This document shows, piece after piece, positions 57,301 to 64,000 of a DNA stretch of 64,000 nucleotides. Numbering within the stretch: position 1 is the stretch's first letter; every line of letters begins with the position of its first letter. Location of the stretch: the NCBI GenBank assembly GCA_900545825.1, contig URAS01000002.1, forward strand, positions 141,193-205,192. The letters run 5' to 3'. This stretch comes from an uncultured Actinomyces sp. GTDB taxonomy: Bacteria; Actinomycetota; Actinomycetes; Actinomycetales; Actinomycetaceae. The notes below the pieces were generated by a model, which was given only the letters and a program-made list of their open reading frames with translations, was not told where the DNA came from and did not search any database. A program made the translations under genes and the position numbers.

Positions 57301-59435
57301 GCCGCGTCCGACTCACCGATGATGCAGGTCGCGCCGGCCGGCACCTTCTCGATCGAGGCCGTGCCCTGCCCGGTGATCGTCAGGGAGCCCTCGCCGACCT
57401 TCTTATCGGCGCCCTCGCCCGTCGCGCAGACGTAGGGGAAGGTGAACGTCTTCTTGGCGGCCAGCTTGTCGACGGTCTGGTCGACCAGCGACTTCGCGAC
57501 GGTCACCGTGCCCAGCGGCACCCGGTACGTGTTCGTCGCGGCGACCGCGACGGTGGCGTCCTTCGCGACGGTGAACGTCACGCCGTCCTTGGTGGTCTCG
57601 GCGGCACTCGGCGCGGCGCCGTTGATCTGCCACGACAGGGTGTGGTGTGCGCCGGGAACGTCGGCGTTCTTCTCGCGGATCTGGCAGGTCGCGCCCGCCG
57701 GGATCTGCGAGACCTTCTGCGCCTCGCCGCCGGCCTTGACCTCCAGGGGCTTCCACGAGGCCGGGTCGGACGGGTTATCGCACGCGTATTCGAAGTGGAA
57801 CGAGGTCGGCGCGGCGATGCCCTTGTCGGCGACGACGGTCTTGGCGACCTCGAACGCGCCGAACTGCGGCGCCGGCTTGGTCACCGTCACCGTCTGCGCG
57901 GCGTCCTCGAGGTTCTTGTGCTCGGCGACGACCTGGCCGTTCGCCTTCGCGTCGCCCTTGGGGCCGGCGTCCTTCTGCGTCAGCGACTCGAAGACGACGG
58001 CGGCGGAGAGGTCCTTCGTCGCGTCCGCGGGAATCGTGAACGCCACCTCGTGCGATTCGCTGGCGGACTTCGCCGTGAACTCGACCGGCTGGGCGGTGGC
58101 ACCGGCGACCGGCTGGCCCGTCGCCTTGTTCATCAGCGTGCCCTCGACCGTGTAGGTCGCGCCCGGGACGAGGTTCGTCATCGCCACATGGTCGACGACG
58201 ACGGCGTCCTTGCCGGCGACGATCATCTTGTCGTGGTCGGCCTGGTCGGTCGCCGACGTGGCGATCTCGATCTTCTTCGGCGTCGGGGTCGGCGTCGGCG
58301 TGCTGGGCGTCGGCGTGCTGGGGGTCGGGGTGGTCGTGCTCGGCGTCGGGGTGTCCGGCGTCGAGGGCGTGCAGGGAACCGTCGTCTCGGCCGAGCCGGA
58401 CACGGTGACCTGACGCTCGGACGGGATGAATTTCACCTGGTCGCGGGGCAGAACATACTGCCCATAGCGGAGGTTCTGGAACGCCTGCATCGTGTACGTG
58501 CCGGCGAGAGCGAGGTGGCCACTCCAGCGCGCCGAAATCTTTGCCGATCCCGCGTCGGTGCACGGAACGGTGACGGGGATCCCGCCGCTGACGGCCTCAC
58601 GGACGCTACCCGTCGTCTCCTTGCCGTTCACGCTGATGGTGATCGTCGCCCGGCCGAAGTCGTTGCCGTTACGCAGCGCTTCCATCGCCTGGTCGGAGCC
58701 GGTGAGGATGACCTTCTTCTGATCGGCCTTGTCGCCGTCGACGATCTTCACCTGGATCGACTTCAGCATCTCGGCGTTCGTCTCGTAGTCGCGGGCGTCG
58801 GCCAGGAACTTGTCACGCAGCTGGGAGACGACGCGCTGGTAGTTCTCGTCAACGACGCCGACGGGGCGGTGGGTGCCGACGGCCCACACCGTGCCCTGCC
58901 AGACGACGGCGTTGTACTGGCTGCCGTGGTCGCGGTAGTAATGCGCGAGGGCGTTGAGGGCGCGCTGCTGGTTCTCGTCCACCGTGAACGGGATCGCGCG
59001 CTGCAGGGACTGCGGCATGTCCTCGGGCGAAGCGAACGTCAGCGCGCCCATCTGCTGCGACTCGTTGGCGCCAGCGACGGTCGGCTCGATGCAGTAGCCC
59101 TTCGACCCGTCGGAATAGTCGACAACACCACCGGTCGACCAGTTCGGGTCGTAGATGTTGTCGATCGACGCCAACATGCTCTTGGGAATCCACGTGTACC
59201 GGACGTCATTGACGTCGTTGTAGGGGCCGCGCGGGAGGATCCGCGACCCGGACAGGTGGACGTTCATGGCCGCCGTCACCGGGCGAGCCGGCGCCGCCGG
59301 CTTATCCCGCGTTTCGGCGAGGGAGGGGACGACAAGTGTCGCCGCCACCCATACCAAGGCAACGACGCCCGCGACAGCAGCGACCGCCCAATGGCGTAGC
59401 CGCTGCGACGCAGACGGAACTGGATTTCTGCGCAT
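54366..59435 (-). CDS. Large VaFE-repeat thioester adhesin, LAxTG sortase anchor
   Basis: The 1,689-residue surface protein opens with a signal anchor (RLRHWAVAAVAGVVALVWVA) almost like that of the neighbouring giant adhesin. The thioester-type domain has Cys115 (GYCIEPT) and Gln180 (VVWQGTVWAVG), the classic pattern. A Pro-Thr-Ser linker at about residues 355-386 is followed by a TQ domain (KKIEIATSATDQ), three DUF5979-like domains, a TQ domain ending ITAFEQIW, and further Ig-like and TQ domains (FVVYEKIYQASD). A second linker leads to a last TQ domain (YVAFEDAYRAAD). LAKTG is at residues 1657-1661, then a helix and RRRRD. ATG follows GAGGAG. It is probably a paralogue of the upstream-lying giant gene. 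Confidence 0.9.
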   Translation of the reverse strand: MRRNPVPSASQRLRHWAVAAVAGVVALVWVAATLVVPSLAETRDKPAAPARPVTAAMNVHLSGSRILPRGPYNDVNDVRYTWIPKSMLASIDNIYDPNWSTGGVVDYSDGSKGYCIEPTVAGANESQQMGALTFASPEDMPQSLQRAIPFTVDENQQRALNALAHYYRDHGSQYNAVVWQGTVWAVGTHRPVGVVDENYQRVVSQLRDKFLADARDYETNAEMLKSIQVKIVDGDKADQKKVILTGSDQAMEALRNGNDFGRATITISVNGKETTGSVREAVSGGIPVTVPCTDAGSAKISARWSGHLALAGTYTMQAFQNLRYGQYVLPRDQVKFIPSERQVTVSGSAETTVPCTPSTPDTPTPSTTTPTPSTPTPSTPTPTPTPKKIEIATSATDQADHDKMIVAGKDAVVVDHVAMTNLVPGATYTVEGTLMNKATGQPVAGATAQPVEFTAKSASESHEVAFTIPADATKDLSAAVVFESLTQKDAGPKGDAKANGQVVAEHKNLEDAAQTVTVTKPAPQFGAFEVAKTVVADKGIAAPTSFHFEYACDNPSDPASWKPLEVKAGGEAQKVSQIPAGATCQIREKNADVPGAHHTLSWQINGAAPSAAETTKDGVTFTVAKDATVAVAATNTYRVPLGTVTVAKSLVDQTVDKLAAKKTFTFPYVCATGEGADKKVGEGSLTITGQGTASIEKVPAGATCIIGESDAAIADTTHAVTWTVDGKPTQAGEVTWGGVTMKSAVITAPVAEGAEAKVAATNTYTDAGRAGFTVTKKLTGATSAGLADQAFQFAYSCTGPDGLTATGDFALKAGQTYSSIEKNVALAKGATCTVTEKKPAPAEGLTYEGVTFNRDSGDGDFTSDSAKSQVTFTLGSLKTPVAFTAINTYKPTPHPVAPEAQTILATANGGKTITADDVTDGSTVELVDTIRYENLVAGKQYVAAGRLVGHDTAQRTVNGVATFTPEGEAGKLVSGVATVTFRVPADFIVANTKITAFEQIWEADKVTVTEDSATVTPKTPTDTPVAKHEELDDECQTVTITPRTPQPKDVAISLIKQVEGADSAGKTYDFTLDCGEGAQQVALTTAKPVTVQAKVGATCTLTEADAAVKGATHMVSFAGEGLTVTAKDQTATFTVPATAGKDGAVSVIAKNVYTPLPKIEIGTVASNAAGAGDAKTVEVGSPATIKDVTSWKNLPAGSYTVVPALMVKGEGDQVTPVTGVLAAPVPFTVAEKQTSGTVTSELSVPAEAIVPGATFVVYEKIYQASDVTAEGVAKGATPVATHEDANAASQTITVTTPPIKPATVAIAKVARYADGKPITDRTFTFDLSCTQPTGKAFERKGIEVKAGQTSGEFEVVPGATCTVTEAAAKAALEGADPQLTLSTNDEQVKVARGEGLSGSFTVPENGGAKLVITATNTYPTPSTPETPTPSTPTPTPSTPTPSTPTPSTPTPSTPTPATPVTTPDTPKPPCETPGTPGTPGTHGIPATPNLPDWCTPKIGTSLVDQADGDRTLAAAGAKTVVDTVSWRDLAPGDYVILGSLVDKATAQAVAGVTQTSFPTIRVTDYKQNGQVTVTFTVADKALKPGASYVAFEDAYRAADVTADHVVNTGATPVAQHHDINDAAQTVTVAKPGTPSTPGTTQATPASPIQPQATHHALAKTGAAAGIVGAIAVGMVAAGYALVAVRRRRD
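55050..55185 (-). repeat. Ser/Pro/Thr linker repeat, C-terminal side of second adhesin
   Basis: Repeats of GGCGTCGGCGTGCTG (15 bases, five residues PSTPT) occur at least four times in tandem between 55070 and 55150, encoding a stiff Pro-rich spacer. Perfect 15-base copies make length variation by slippage likely. Confidence 0.85.
58280..58375 (-). repeat. Ser/Pro/Thr linker repeat, N-terminal side of second adhesin
   Basis: A shorter run of the same PSTPTP/TPTP units separates the thioester head from the first TQ domain. It holds the head at a distance from the stalk. Confidence 0.75.
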
Positions 59436-59947
59436 ATGTAGACACTCCTCTAGTCGGTGAGGCGGGGAGACGCCCTTCCACTTACCACCCTGTTAAAGGT
59501 GTAGATCGACCAGAGTAGCGCACATGCGATCGTTGGTGAAGGTACGGATGTTCGGCCGTTTTAACGCAGGTTACGCCACAAAAAAACAGATCTTCTGTAG
59601 CTGCGCGCGAATTCCGACATCCCTGACCGCCCGGTAACTCTTAGTTTTCGGCGACGGCGCCGAGAAAACCGAACACTCATTCTGTTCTAACAAAAGAACG
59701 TCAGACGAGTATGTGAGAGCGACGCCCACCAGGCTTGTCGCACACCTGCCCGATTATCGGCGTGTGTGACGTCCCTCACGGCGGCACTGCTACGCCGCGG
59801 GCGGGGAGATCGCCAAGCACAGCCCCCCAAAAACCGAAACGCTCACCTAATTTGTCGATTCCGCCCGATAATCGGTGGAAATAACACGTTAGGTGAGCGT
59901 TTCGCGGATCCGGTGAGCGTTTCGCGCCCCGCAACCAGCTCCTGCGG
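59436..59947. other. 512-base gap between second adhesin and yccF
   Basis: The gap holds the adhesin leader and promoter region, an imperfect palindrome GTTTTCGGCG/CGCCGAGAAAAC at 59644-59669, a short ACAGATCTTCTGT hairpin at about 59586 with a T-run on the minus strand, and repeat A5. No gene is visible. It is more AT-rich between 59560 and 59720 than its surroundings. Confidence 0.45.
59836..59923. repeat. Intergenic repeat A5
   Basis: GAAACGCTCACC (59836-59847), GGTGAGCGTTTC at 59892-59903 and 59912-59923, core GTCGATTCCGCCCGATAATC. Near-identical to A4, 25 bases beyond the yccF stop codon. Confidence 0.75.
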
Positions 59948-60319
59948 CTAGTCGTCGACGACCTCGACGCCGAAGGGGAAGCAGGTGATGGGAATGAGCT
60001 TGAGGTTGGCGACCGCCAGCGGGATGCCGACGATCGTCACCGCCTGGGTGCACGCGGTGGCGATGTGCCCGGCCGCCAGCCACATGCCGGCGACGAAGAA
60101 CCACACGATATTGCCAAGCGTCGACATGCTGCCGGCTTCCGGGCGCCTGACCGCGTGCCGCCCAAACGGCCAGAGGACGTGGCCGGCGATCCGGAAGCAG
60201 GCGATCCCCGCGGGGATCGTCACGATAAAAATGCAGCCGATAATGCCGGCGAGGATGTACTCCAGCCACAGCCAGAGGCCGCCGAAAACCACCCAAATGA
60301 TGTTGAGAAGCGTGCGCAT
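59948..60319 (-). CDS. yccF: YccF family inner membrane protein
   Basis: The 123-residue protein has two similar halves, each with a membrane helix and an NIxW motif (LLNIIWVVFGGLWLWLEY and LGNIVWFFVAGMWLAAGH), followed by the family segment TIPAGIACFRIAGHVLWPFG. The length matches the YccF (DUF307) family, whose function is not known. It is read in the same direction as the ABC/HTH operon 20 bases upstream, so it may be the last gene of that unit. Confidence 0.88.
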   Translation of the reverse strand: MRTLLNIIWVVFGGLWLWLEYILAGIIGCIFIVTIPAGIACFRIAGHVLWPFGRHAVRRPEAGSMSTLGNIVWFFVAGMWLAAGHIATACTQAVTIVGIPLAVANLKLIPITCFPFGVEVVDD

Positions 60320-60338
60320 ACGGTCAGCCTAACAACGG

Positions 60339-60578
60339 TTATCGCAACGGCGGGAATGGCGTGAGACTAAACACCGATTCGACGGGCACGTCGAAGTACG
60401 CGGCGATGCGCAGGGCCAGGCTGAGCGAGGGCGAATACTCGCCGCGCTCCAGGTATCCGATGGTCTGGTAATGCACTCCGAGGGCCTCGGCCAGCTCGCG
60501 TCGCGACACCCCGCGGTCGGTGCGCAGGAGGGCGATCCGGTTGTAGATCTGCTCGCTGTCTTTGTCTTTGCCGGCCAT
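60339..60578 (-). CDS. Small HTH (Cro/C1-type) regulator of the ABC operon
   Basis: The 79-residue protein is almost entirely one HTH_3 domain: RIALLRTDRGVSRRELAEAL, then GVHYQTIGYLERGEYSPSLS. The ATG at 60578 overlaps the TGA of the upstream permease (ATGA), so translation is coupled, with GGGGA before it. Small regulators of this type usually control their own transporter operon; likely targets are the palindromes at 63099-63112 or 63155-63170. Confidence 0.85.
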   Translation of the reverse strand: MAGKDKDSEQIYNRIALLRTDRGVSRRELAEALGVHYQTIGYLERGEYSPSLSLALRIAAYFDVPVESVFSLTPFPPLR

Positions 60579-61369
60579 CAGTATCCCCTCCCCAGGACGA
60601 GTCGCTGCTGGGCGCGCTGGGCCGACCCGACGCCGATGCGCGCCAGTGACCACCGCATTGCCAGCTCGAGGACGGCGACCGCCGCCACCGCCCACACGAC
60701 GATGACCGCGATGCATCCGGCCGTCGGCAGCCCGGTGCCGGTCATGAGATCGACCGCCCACCGGCCAGGCAGGATGCGCCAGGCGACGTACCACACCGGG
60801 CCGTGATCCATGGCGGCGATGACGTCGCCCAGGGCCACCAGGAGCAGCAGCATGACCGCGCCACTGCCCAGCCAGATCGGGCTTTTGACCACCGCGCCGA
60901 GGGCATAACTGAGGGCGCCGGCCACCACGAGCATAAGGGCGACGACAATGACGACACTGAGAATCTTGCCCGGCCCGACAGCCCCGCGCGCGGCGATGAC
61001 GAGGCCGACCACGGCGCCGATCGATGCCGCGAGAACCGCCGGGCCGATCGTCCACGCCACCTGCCTGCGCCACGTCGTTGCCCCGCCGGGCAAGAGGCGC
61101 GTGCGCAGGAGGTCGCCGGTCGACATCTGTTCGGCGGCCACGCTCACCGCCAGCACGCCGACGATGACGACGCACAGCCGCATCATCACCGACGCCAGGT
61201 CGCCGACCTCGTCGAAGGGTCCCCTGGCGATCGCCCACACGAAGACGCCCACGGCGATCGGAACCACGAGGAGACAGACCAGGACAACAACGAGGTGCCA
61301 CTGCGGAACGAGGGTCGAGCCCCAGATCACCGATCGCGGGACGCGACGCGATTGAGTTGACTCTGCCAC
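60578..61369 (-). CDS. ABC-2 type permease
   Basis: A 263-residue polytopic membrane protein with about six hydrophobic helices (WHLVVVLVCLLVVPIAVGV; LASVMMRLCVVIVGVLAVSV). I chose the GTG at 61369 because AGGTGA lies 5 bases upstream. A GTG at 61378, forming a GTGA overlap with the previous gene, is almost as likely. It pairs with the second permease and the ATPase in one exporter. Substrate unknown. Confidence 0.8.
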   Translation of the reverse strand: MAESTQSRRVPRSVIWGSTLVPQWHLVVVLVCLLVVPIAVGVFVWAIARGPFDEVGDLASVMMRLCVVIVGVLAVSVAAEQMSTGDLLRTRLLPGGATTWRRQVAWTIGPAVLAASIGAVVGLVIAARGAVGPGKILSVVIVVALMLVVAGALSYALGAVVKSPIWLGSGAVMLLLLVALGDVIAAMDHGPVWYVAWRILPGRWAVDLMTGTGLPTAGCIAVIVVWAVAAVAVLELAMRWSLARIGVGSAQRAQQRLVLGRGY

Positions 61370-61374
61370 AGCAA

Positions 61375-62199
61375 TCACCTGCTCACTTTCTTCTTCGGGG
61401 CCGACGCGTGAGGCGCCAGCCGCACCCGGCGGTACGCCCGCGCCCACACCCGGTCGGCCACAAACCACAAGACCGCCCCGGCCGCGACGATGAAGAGAAC
61501 CAGCGCCCACGTCGGCACCGACGGCAGCAGGCCGCGGCCGAAACCGCCCGCACGAAGTGCCACGGCGAACATCCACGTCGAGGGGTGGAAAACCATCCAG
61601 ACGGGACCGCCGGAATCGGGGCCGAGGTCGACGGGAATAGACAGCACCATAATGGCGACGACGAAGACGGCGGAATAGCGGCCCGGGGTACGGGTAACCG
61701 GCGCGAGCATCACGCCAATTGGGAAATAGATCCAGATGCCCACAATCATTGCCGCCAGTTGGAGCATTACGATATTCCCGACCATGCCAAGGTTCGGCCA
61801 TAGGAAGATCATGGCGACGACATCAATGAGCAGAAAGATGATAGGCATGACAACCAGCGCGGAGAGCCAGCAGACCAGCATGGGGCGTGGCCCACCCGGC
61901 ATCATCCGCATACGCGCGAAACCATTTGTCTGATATTCGCGATAAACTATCGACGGCGCGGCGATGATCTGGACGATCGTCGCCATTTGTACGATTCCAG
62001 TGGCCATCGACTGATACTTTGCCGCAGCGCCGCCCCACACGGGCAAGGAAAACATCGCGGCGGCAAACAGGATGCACACGGTTATCAAGACGATCTGCCT
62101 TTTGCCCCGCGCATCCAATGTATACGCGGATATCCATTCCTTCTTCGTGTACAGCCACCCCAGGCGCACCGTGTCGCGCCACGTCATCGCGTTAGTCAT
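61375..62199 (-). CDS. ABC-2 type permease
   Basis: The 274-residue membrane protein has six helices and the segment PSIVYREYQTNGFARMRMMPGGPRP, where a loop with EYQTNGFARM between helices is typical of ABC-2 permeases. ATG at 62199 overlaps the end of the ATPase gene by 8 bases, as in tightly coupled operons. The two permeases differ in sequence, so a heterodimeric exporter is likely. Confidence 0.82.
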   Translation of the reverse strand: MTNAMTWRDTVRLGWLYTKKEWISAYTLDARGKRQIVLITVCILFAAAMFSLPVWGGAAAKYQSMATGIVQMATIVQIIAAPSIVYREYQTNGFARMRMMPGGPRPMLVCWLSALVVMPIIFLLIDVVAMIFLWPNLGMVGNIVMLQLAAMIVGIWIYFPIGVMLAPVTRTPGRYSAVFVVAIMVLSIPVDLGPDSGGPVWMVFHPSTWMFAVALRAGGFGRGLLPSVPTWALVLFIVAAGAVLWFVADRVWARAYRRVRLAPHASAPKKKVSR

Positions 62200-63055
62200 T
62201 GTTCACCTGCCCGTTAGCCTTTTCCAGCAAGTCCAGGTAGGCGTCCTCCAAATTGGGGCGCGTCACCTCGAGATTCGAGATCCGCGCCAAATCCAGCGTG
62301 CGCATGAAGCCCTCGGCGTCGTTCGTCGAATGGACGTGGCGCGCACCGTTTTCGATCCACGTGATCTGGGCGAAATCGCCGACGCGTTCGCGCAGCTGGG
62401 GTGCTGTTCCGTCGAAAATGATCCGCCCGGCGTTGAGGACGAGGACACGGTCGGCGACCCTTTGGGCCTCGGCCATGTCGTGCGTCGACAGCAGCACGGC
62501 GGCGCCGCGATCGACCTGCGCCTCGACGAGGTCGTGCACCGCCACGCGCGACTGGGCATCGAGGCCGGCCGTCGGCTCGTCGAGGACGGCGAAGTCGGGC
62601 AGCCCGATGAGCCCCGCGGCCACGTCCGCCCGCCGCCGCTGGCCGCCAGATAGCTCGCCCAGCCGCTTGCCCATGACATCCTCGAGCCCGACCGCCGCCG
62701 CTGCCTGCTGCACCGACAGCGTCTGTCGGCCGGCGGCGACAAAGTGCGCGCGGACCCATTCGAGCAGGTCGCTGATCCGCCACTTCGGGCGGTCCGAACA
62801 CGACTGCGGCACAACGCCCAGGCGCGCCAGCGGGGCGTCCTCGGCCTGCGCTGGGTCATGCCCGAAAACCTGCACCGACCCGGCCTGCGGGCGCAGCGTG
62901 CCGAGGATGAGTTCGATGAGCGTCGTCTTCCCCGCGCCGTTGGGGCCGAGGAGTACCGTGAGCTCGCCCGCGGCGAGCTCCAGCGAGAGGTCGTCAATCA
63001 CGGGCGCCTTGTCATAGGCGAATCGGACGCCGGTGAGGCGAACGGGCATGTCCAC
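62192..63055 (-). CDS. ABC transporter ATP-binding protein
   Basis: The 287-residue ATPase has Walker A GPNGAGKTT, signature LSGGQRRRADVAAGL, Walker B FAVLDEPTAGLD and the switch histidine STHDMAEA. The C-terminal tail extends beyond the core, as in exporter ATPases of drug or antimicrobial-peptide efflux pumps. The GTG at 63055 follows AAAGGGG by 6 bases and is better than the ATG six bases later. It is first in the operon ATPase-permease-permease-HTH, possibly also yccF. Confidence 0.92.
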   Translation of the reverse strand: MDMPVRLTGVRFAYDKAPVIDDLSLELAAGELTVLLGPNGAGKTTLIELILGTLRPQAGSVQVFGHDPAQAEDAPLARLGVVPQSCSDRPKWRISDLLEWVRAHFVAAGRQTLSVQQAAAAVGLEDVMGKRLGELSGGQRRRADVAAGLIGLPDFAVLDEPTAGLDAQSRVAVHDLVEAQVDRGAAVLLSTHDMAEAQRVADRVLVLNAGRIIFDGTAPQLRERVGDFAQITWIENGARHVHSTNDAEGFMRTLDLARISNLEVTRPNLEDAYLDLLEKANGQVNND

Positions 63056-63094
63056 AGCGCACCCCTTTCATGGAATATCGTCGTTACACCTCCG

Positions 63095-63123
63095 AATGTA
63101 GTAGGTCTACTATATTCCGTCAA
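63095..63123 (-). promoter_or_regulatory. Promoter with embedded operator for the ABC/HTH operon
   Basis: On the minus strand TTGACG (63123-63118) and TACATT (63100-63095) are 17 bases apart. The inverted repeat TAGTAG-GT-CTACTA (63099-63112) lies in the spacer and touches the -10 box, a classic repressor site. The regulator is probably the HTH protein encoded by the operon. Confidence 0.6.
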
Positions 63124-63146
63124 GAGCCGACAACACCGACAACCTA

Positions 63147-63175
63147 TTGACAAACGATAGATACCTATCGATACT
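63147..63175 (+). promoter_or_regulatory. Promoter and inverted repeat for the DUF2975/HTH pair
   Basis: TTGACA (63147-63152) and GATACT (63170-63175) are 17 bases apart. CGATAG-ATAC-CTATCG (63155-63170) fills the spacer. The transcript should start at or near the ATG at 63182, so translation would be leaderless; no ribosome site is visible. Confidence 0.6.
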
Positions 63176-63181
63176 CGAGAC

Positions 63182-63661
63182 ATGAACACCTACTACCGCA
63201 TCGCCACGCTGACATGTCTGGCGTTCATCGGCGCCGCATGTCTGTTCTTCCAAATCGTCATCGGCCCCGGTGCCGCCTTCACCCTGATCCACGACTACGA
63301 CGTGCCCGCCGGGTGGGCGCGCTTCTGGCAGGTGCTCGGCACCGTCTGCATCGTCTGCGTCGAGGTCGTCCTCATCTGGCTGGCCCAGCTGGTCAACCGG
63401 GTCGCCAACGACACAATCTTCCAACCATCCTCGCTGGTCATCGTCGGGCGCATCCACGTCGCGACGCTGGCGGCAACCGTCATCGCGGTCGTCTGGATGC
63501 TCACCTACCTCGCCGCCGCGCCCCAGATCTTCCTCCAGATCGTCGCCTGCATCGCCGGCTTCACCCTCGCCACGGTGACCGTCTCGCTCATCGTCGGGAT
63601 CCTCAACAAGCTGCTCGCGCAGGCCAACGCCGCCATCGACGAGCTCAAGGGGGTGATCTGA
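63182..63661 (+). CDS. DUF2975 membrane protein
   Basis: The 159-residue protein has four hydrophobic segments (IATLTCLAFIGAACLFFQIV; LGTVCIVCVEVVLIWLAQLV; VATLAATVIAVVWMLTYLA; LQIVACIAGFTLATVTVSLI) and ends DELKGVI, matching the DUF2975 family. Such proteins are usually encoded just before a small HTH regulator, as here, and are thought to control it at the membrane. The stop overlaps the next ATG (TGATG). No ribosome site precedes the ATG, consistent with a leaderless message from the promoter at 63147-63175. Confidence 0.85.
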   Translation: MNTYYRIATLTCLAFIGAACLFFQIVIGPGAAFTLIHDYDVPAGWARFWQVLGTVCIVCVEVVLIWLAQLVNRVANDTIFQPSSLVIVGRIHVATLAATVIAVVWMLTYLAAAPQIFLQIVACIAGFTLATVTVSLIVGILNKLLAQANAAIDELKGVI

Positions 63662-63888
63662 TGCCTATCGTCTGCCGCATCGACGTCATGCTGGCCAAGC
63701 GCGGCATGAGCGTCGCTGAATGCGCCGACCGCGTCGGCATCACGCCCGCGAACCTCGCCGTCCTCAAGAACGGCCGCGCGAAAGCCGTGCGGTTCACGAC
63801 CCTCGAGTCCCTGTGCCGGGTCCTCGAGTGCCAGCCCGGCGACATCCTCGAATGGGAGCCCGAGGACGCCACGGCGCCGCCCGCATAA
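63661..63888 (+). CDS. YozG-like HTH regulator partner of DUF2975
   Basis: The 75-residue protein is a single Cro/C1-type HTH (IDVMLAKRGMSVAECADRVG, then ITPANLAVLKNGRAKAVRF) of the YozG-like group. ATG at 63661 overlaps the TGA of the DUF2975 gene, with GGGGGTGA upstream. It should work with the DUF2975 protein. A likely target is the inverted repeat in its own operon promoter and perhaps the ABC operon opposite. Repeat B4 begins at its stop codon. Confidence 0.88.
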   Translation: MPIVCRIDVMLAKRGMSVAECADRVGITPANLAVLKNGRAKAVRFTTLESLCRVLECQPGDILEWEPEDATAPPA

Positions 63889-63921
63889 TGAACGTGACTT
63901 TATAAGGTCACGTTCACGGAT
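63885..63921 (-). repeat. Intergenic repeat B4 (half unit)
   Basis: TGAACGTGAC (63889-63898) and GTCACGTTCA (63907-63916) form one hairpin of family B; the second hairpin is missing. It lies directly on the TAA stop of the HTH gene. Confidence 0.65.
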
Positions 63922-64000
63922 TCCGATGGGTGTCAAGTGGCTGTGAGCCATTGTTGTTTGGTTATTGGGTGGTGAGGGTGGTTAGGGGGTGTGGTGTGGC

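Noticed and set aside
59436..59947. Small RNA or attenuator in the leader of the second adhesin
   Set aside because: A short hairpin with a T-run near 59586 is visible, but the stem is only five pairs and I cannot separate it from chance.

Overview
The window is GC-rich throughout, with GTG and TTG starts, purine-rich ribosome binding sites and actinobacterial housekeeping proteins: an RpoC of about 1,298 residues, and a GlnA and RpoB that resemble mycobacterial types. This points to a high-GC Gram-positive bacterium of the phylum Actinomycetota. Two wall proteins end in LAxTG, the motif read by class E sortases, which fits. A family-level guess (Propionibacteriaceae or Actinomycetaceae) would be speculation.

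Layout. 1-6.4 kb: catabolism of homoprotocatechuate (3,4-dihydroxyphenylacetate). It holds the end of an FAH-RraA fusion gene, hpaE, hpaD, a GntR/FCD regulator and an MHS-type transporter with its own promoter and palindromic operator. 6.6-11 kb: fhs, a spermidine-synthase-like protein and a DUF885 protein. 11.2-13.6 kb: hpaH and gabD, convergent; these finish the homoprotocatechuate route. 13.8-18.2 kb: glycerate kinase, an aldo/keto reductase and a FUSC membrane protein. 18.5-24.3 kb: an OatA-like acyltransferase, an IclR regulator, a small membrane protein, a sugar porter and a hydroxypyruvate-isomerase-like protein. 24.6-32.3 kb: nitrogen assimilation, gltBD divergent from glnA. 32.6-40.1 kb: rpoBC. 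40.4-42 kb: fixCX. 42.2-59.4 kb: a cell-surface island with a secreted papain-like protease with a Pro-Thr linker, a small zincin, and two very large thioester/VaFE-repeat adhesins (2,999 and 1,689 residues). 59.9-63.9 kb: YccF, then a four-gene ABC-transporter/HTH operon divergent from a DUF2975/HTH pair.

How genes work together. HpaD opens the ring, HpaE oxidises the semialdehyde, the FAH-RraA fusion probably isomerises and/or decarboxylates, HpaH hydrates, and GabD feeds succinate semialdehyde into the TCA cycle. The HpaI aldolase and HpaF isomerase are not in the window. GltBD and GlnA form the GS-GOGAT cycle. The two adhesins share domain order, signal anchor and sorting signal. The protease and zincin next to them are not proven partners.

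Intergenic structure. Three families of dyad-symmetric repeats recur (A, five copies; B, four; C, two). Ten of the 11 copies lie beside the 3' ends of genes, and two copies of family B supply the stop codon of the preceding gene. One 13-14 kb and one 54-60 kb gene are each bracketed by near-identical copies. I found no rRNA, tRNA, CRISPR array or recognisable transposase.
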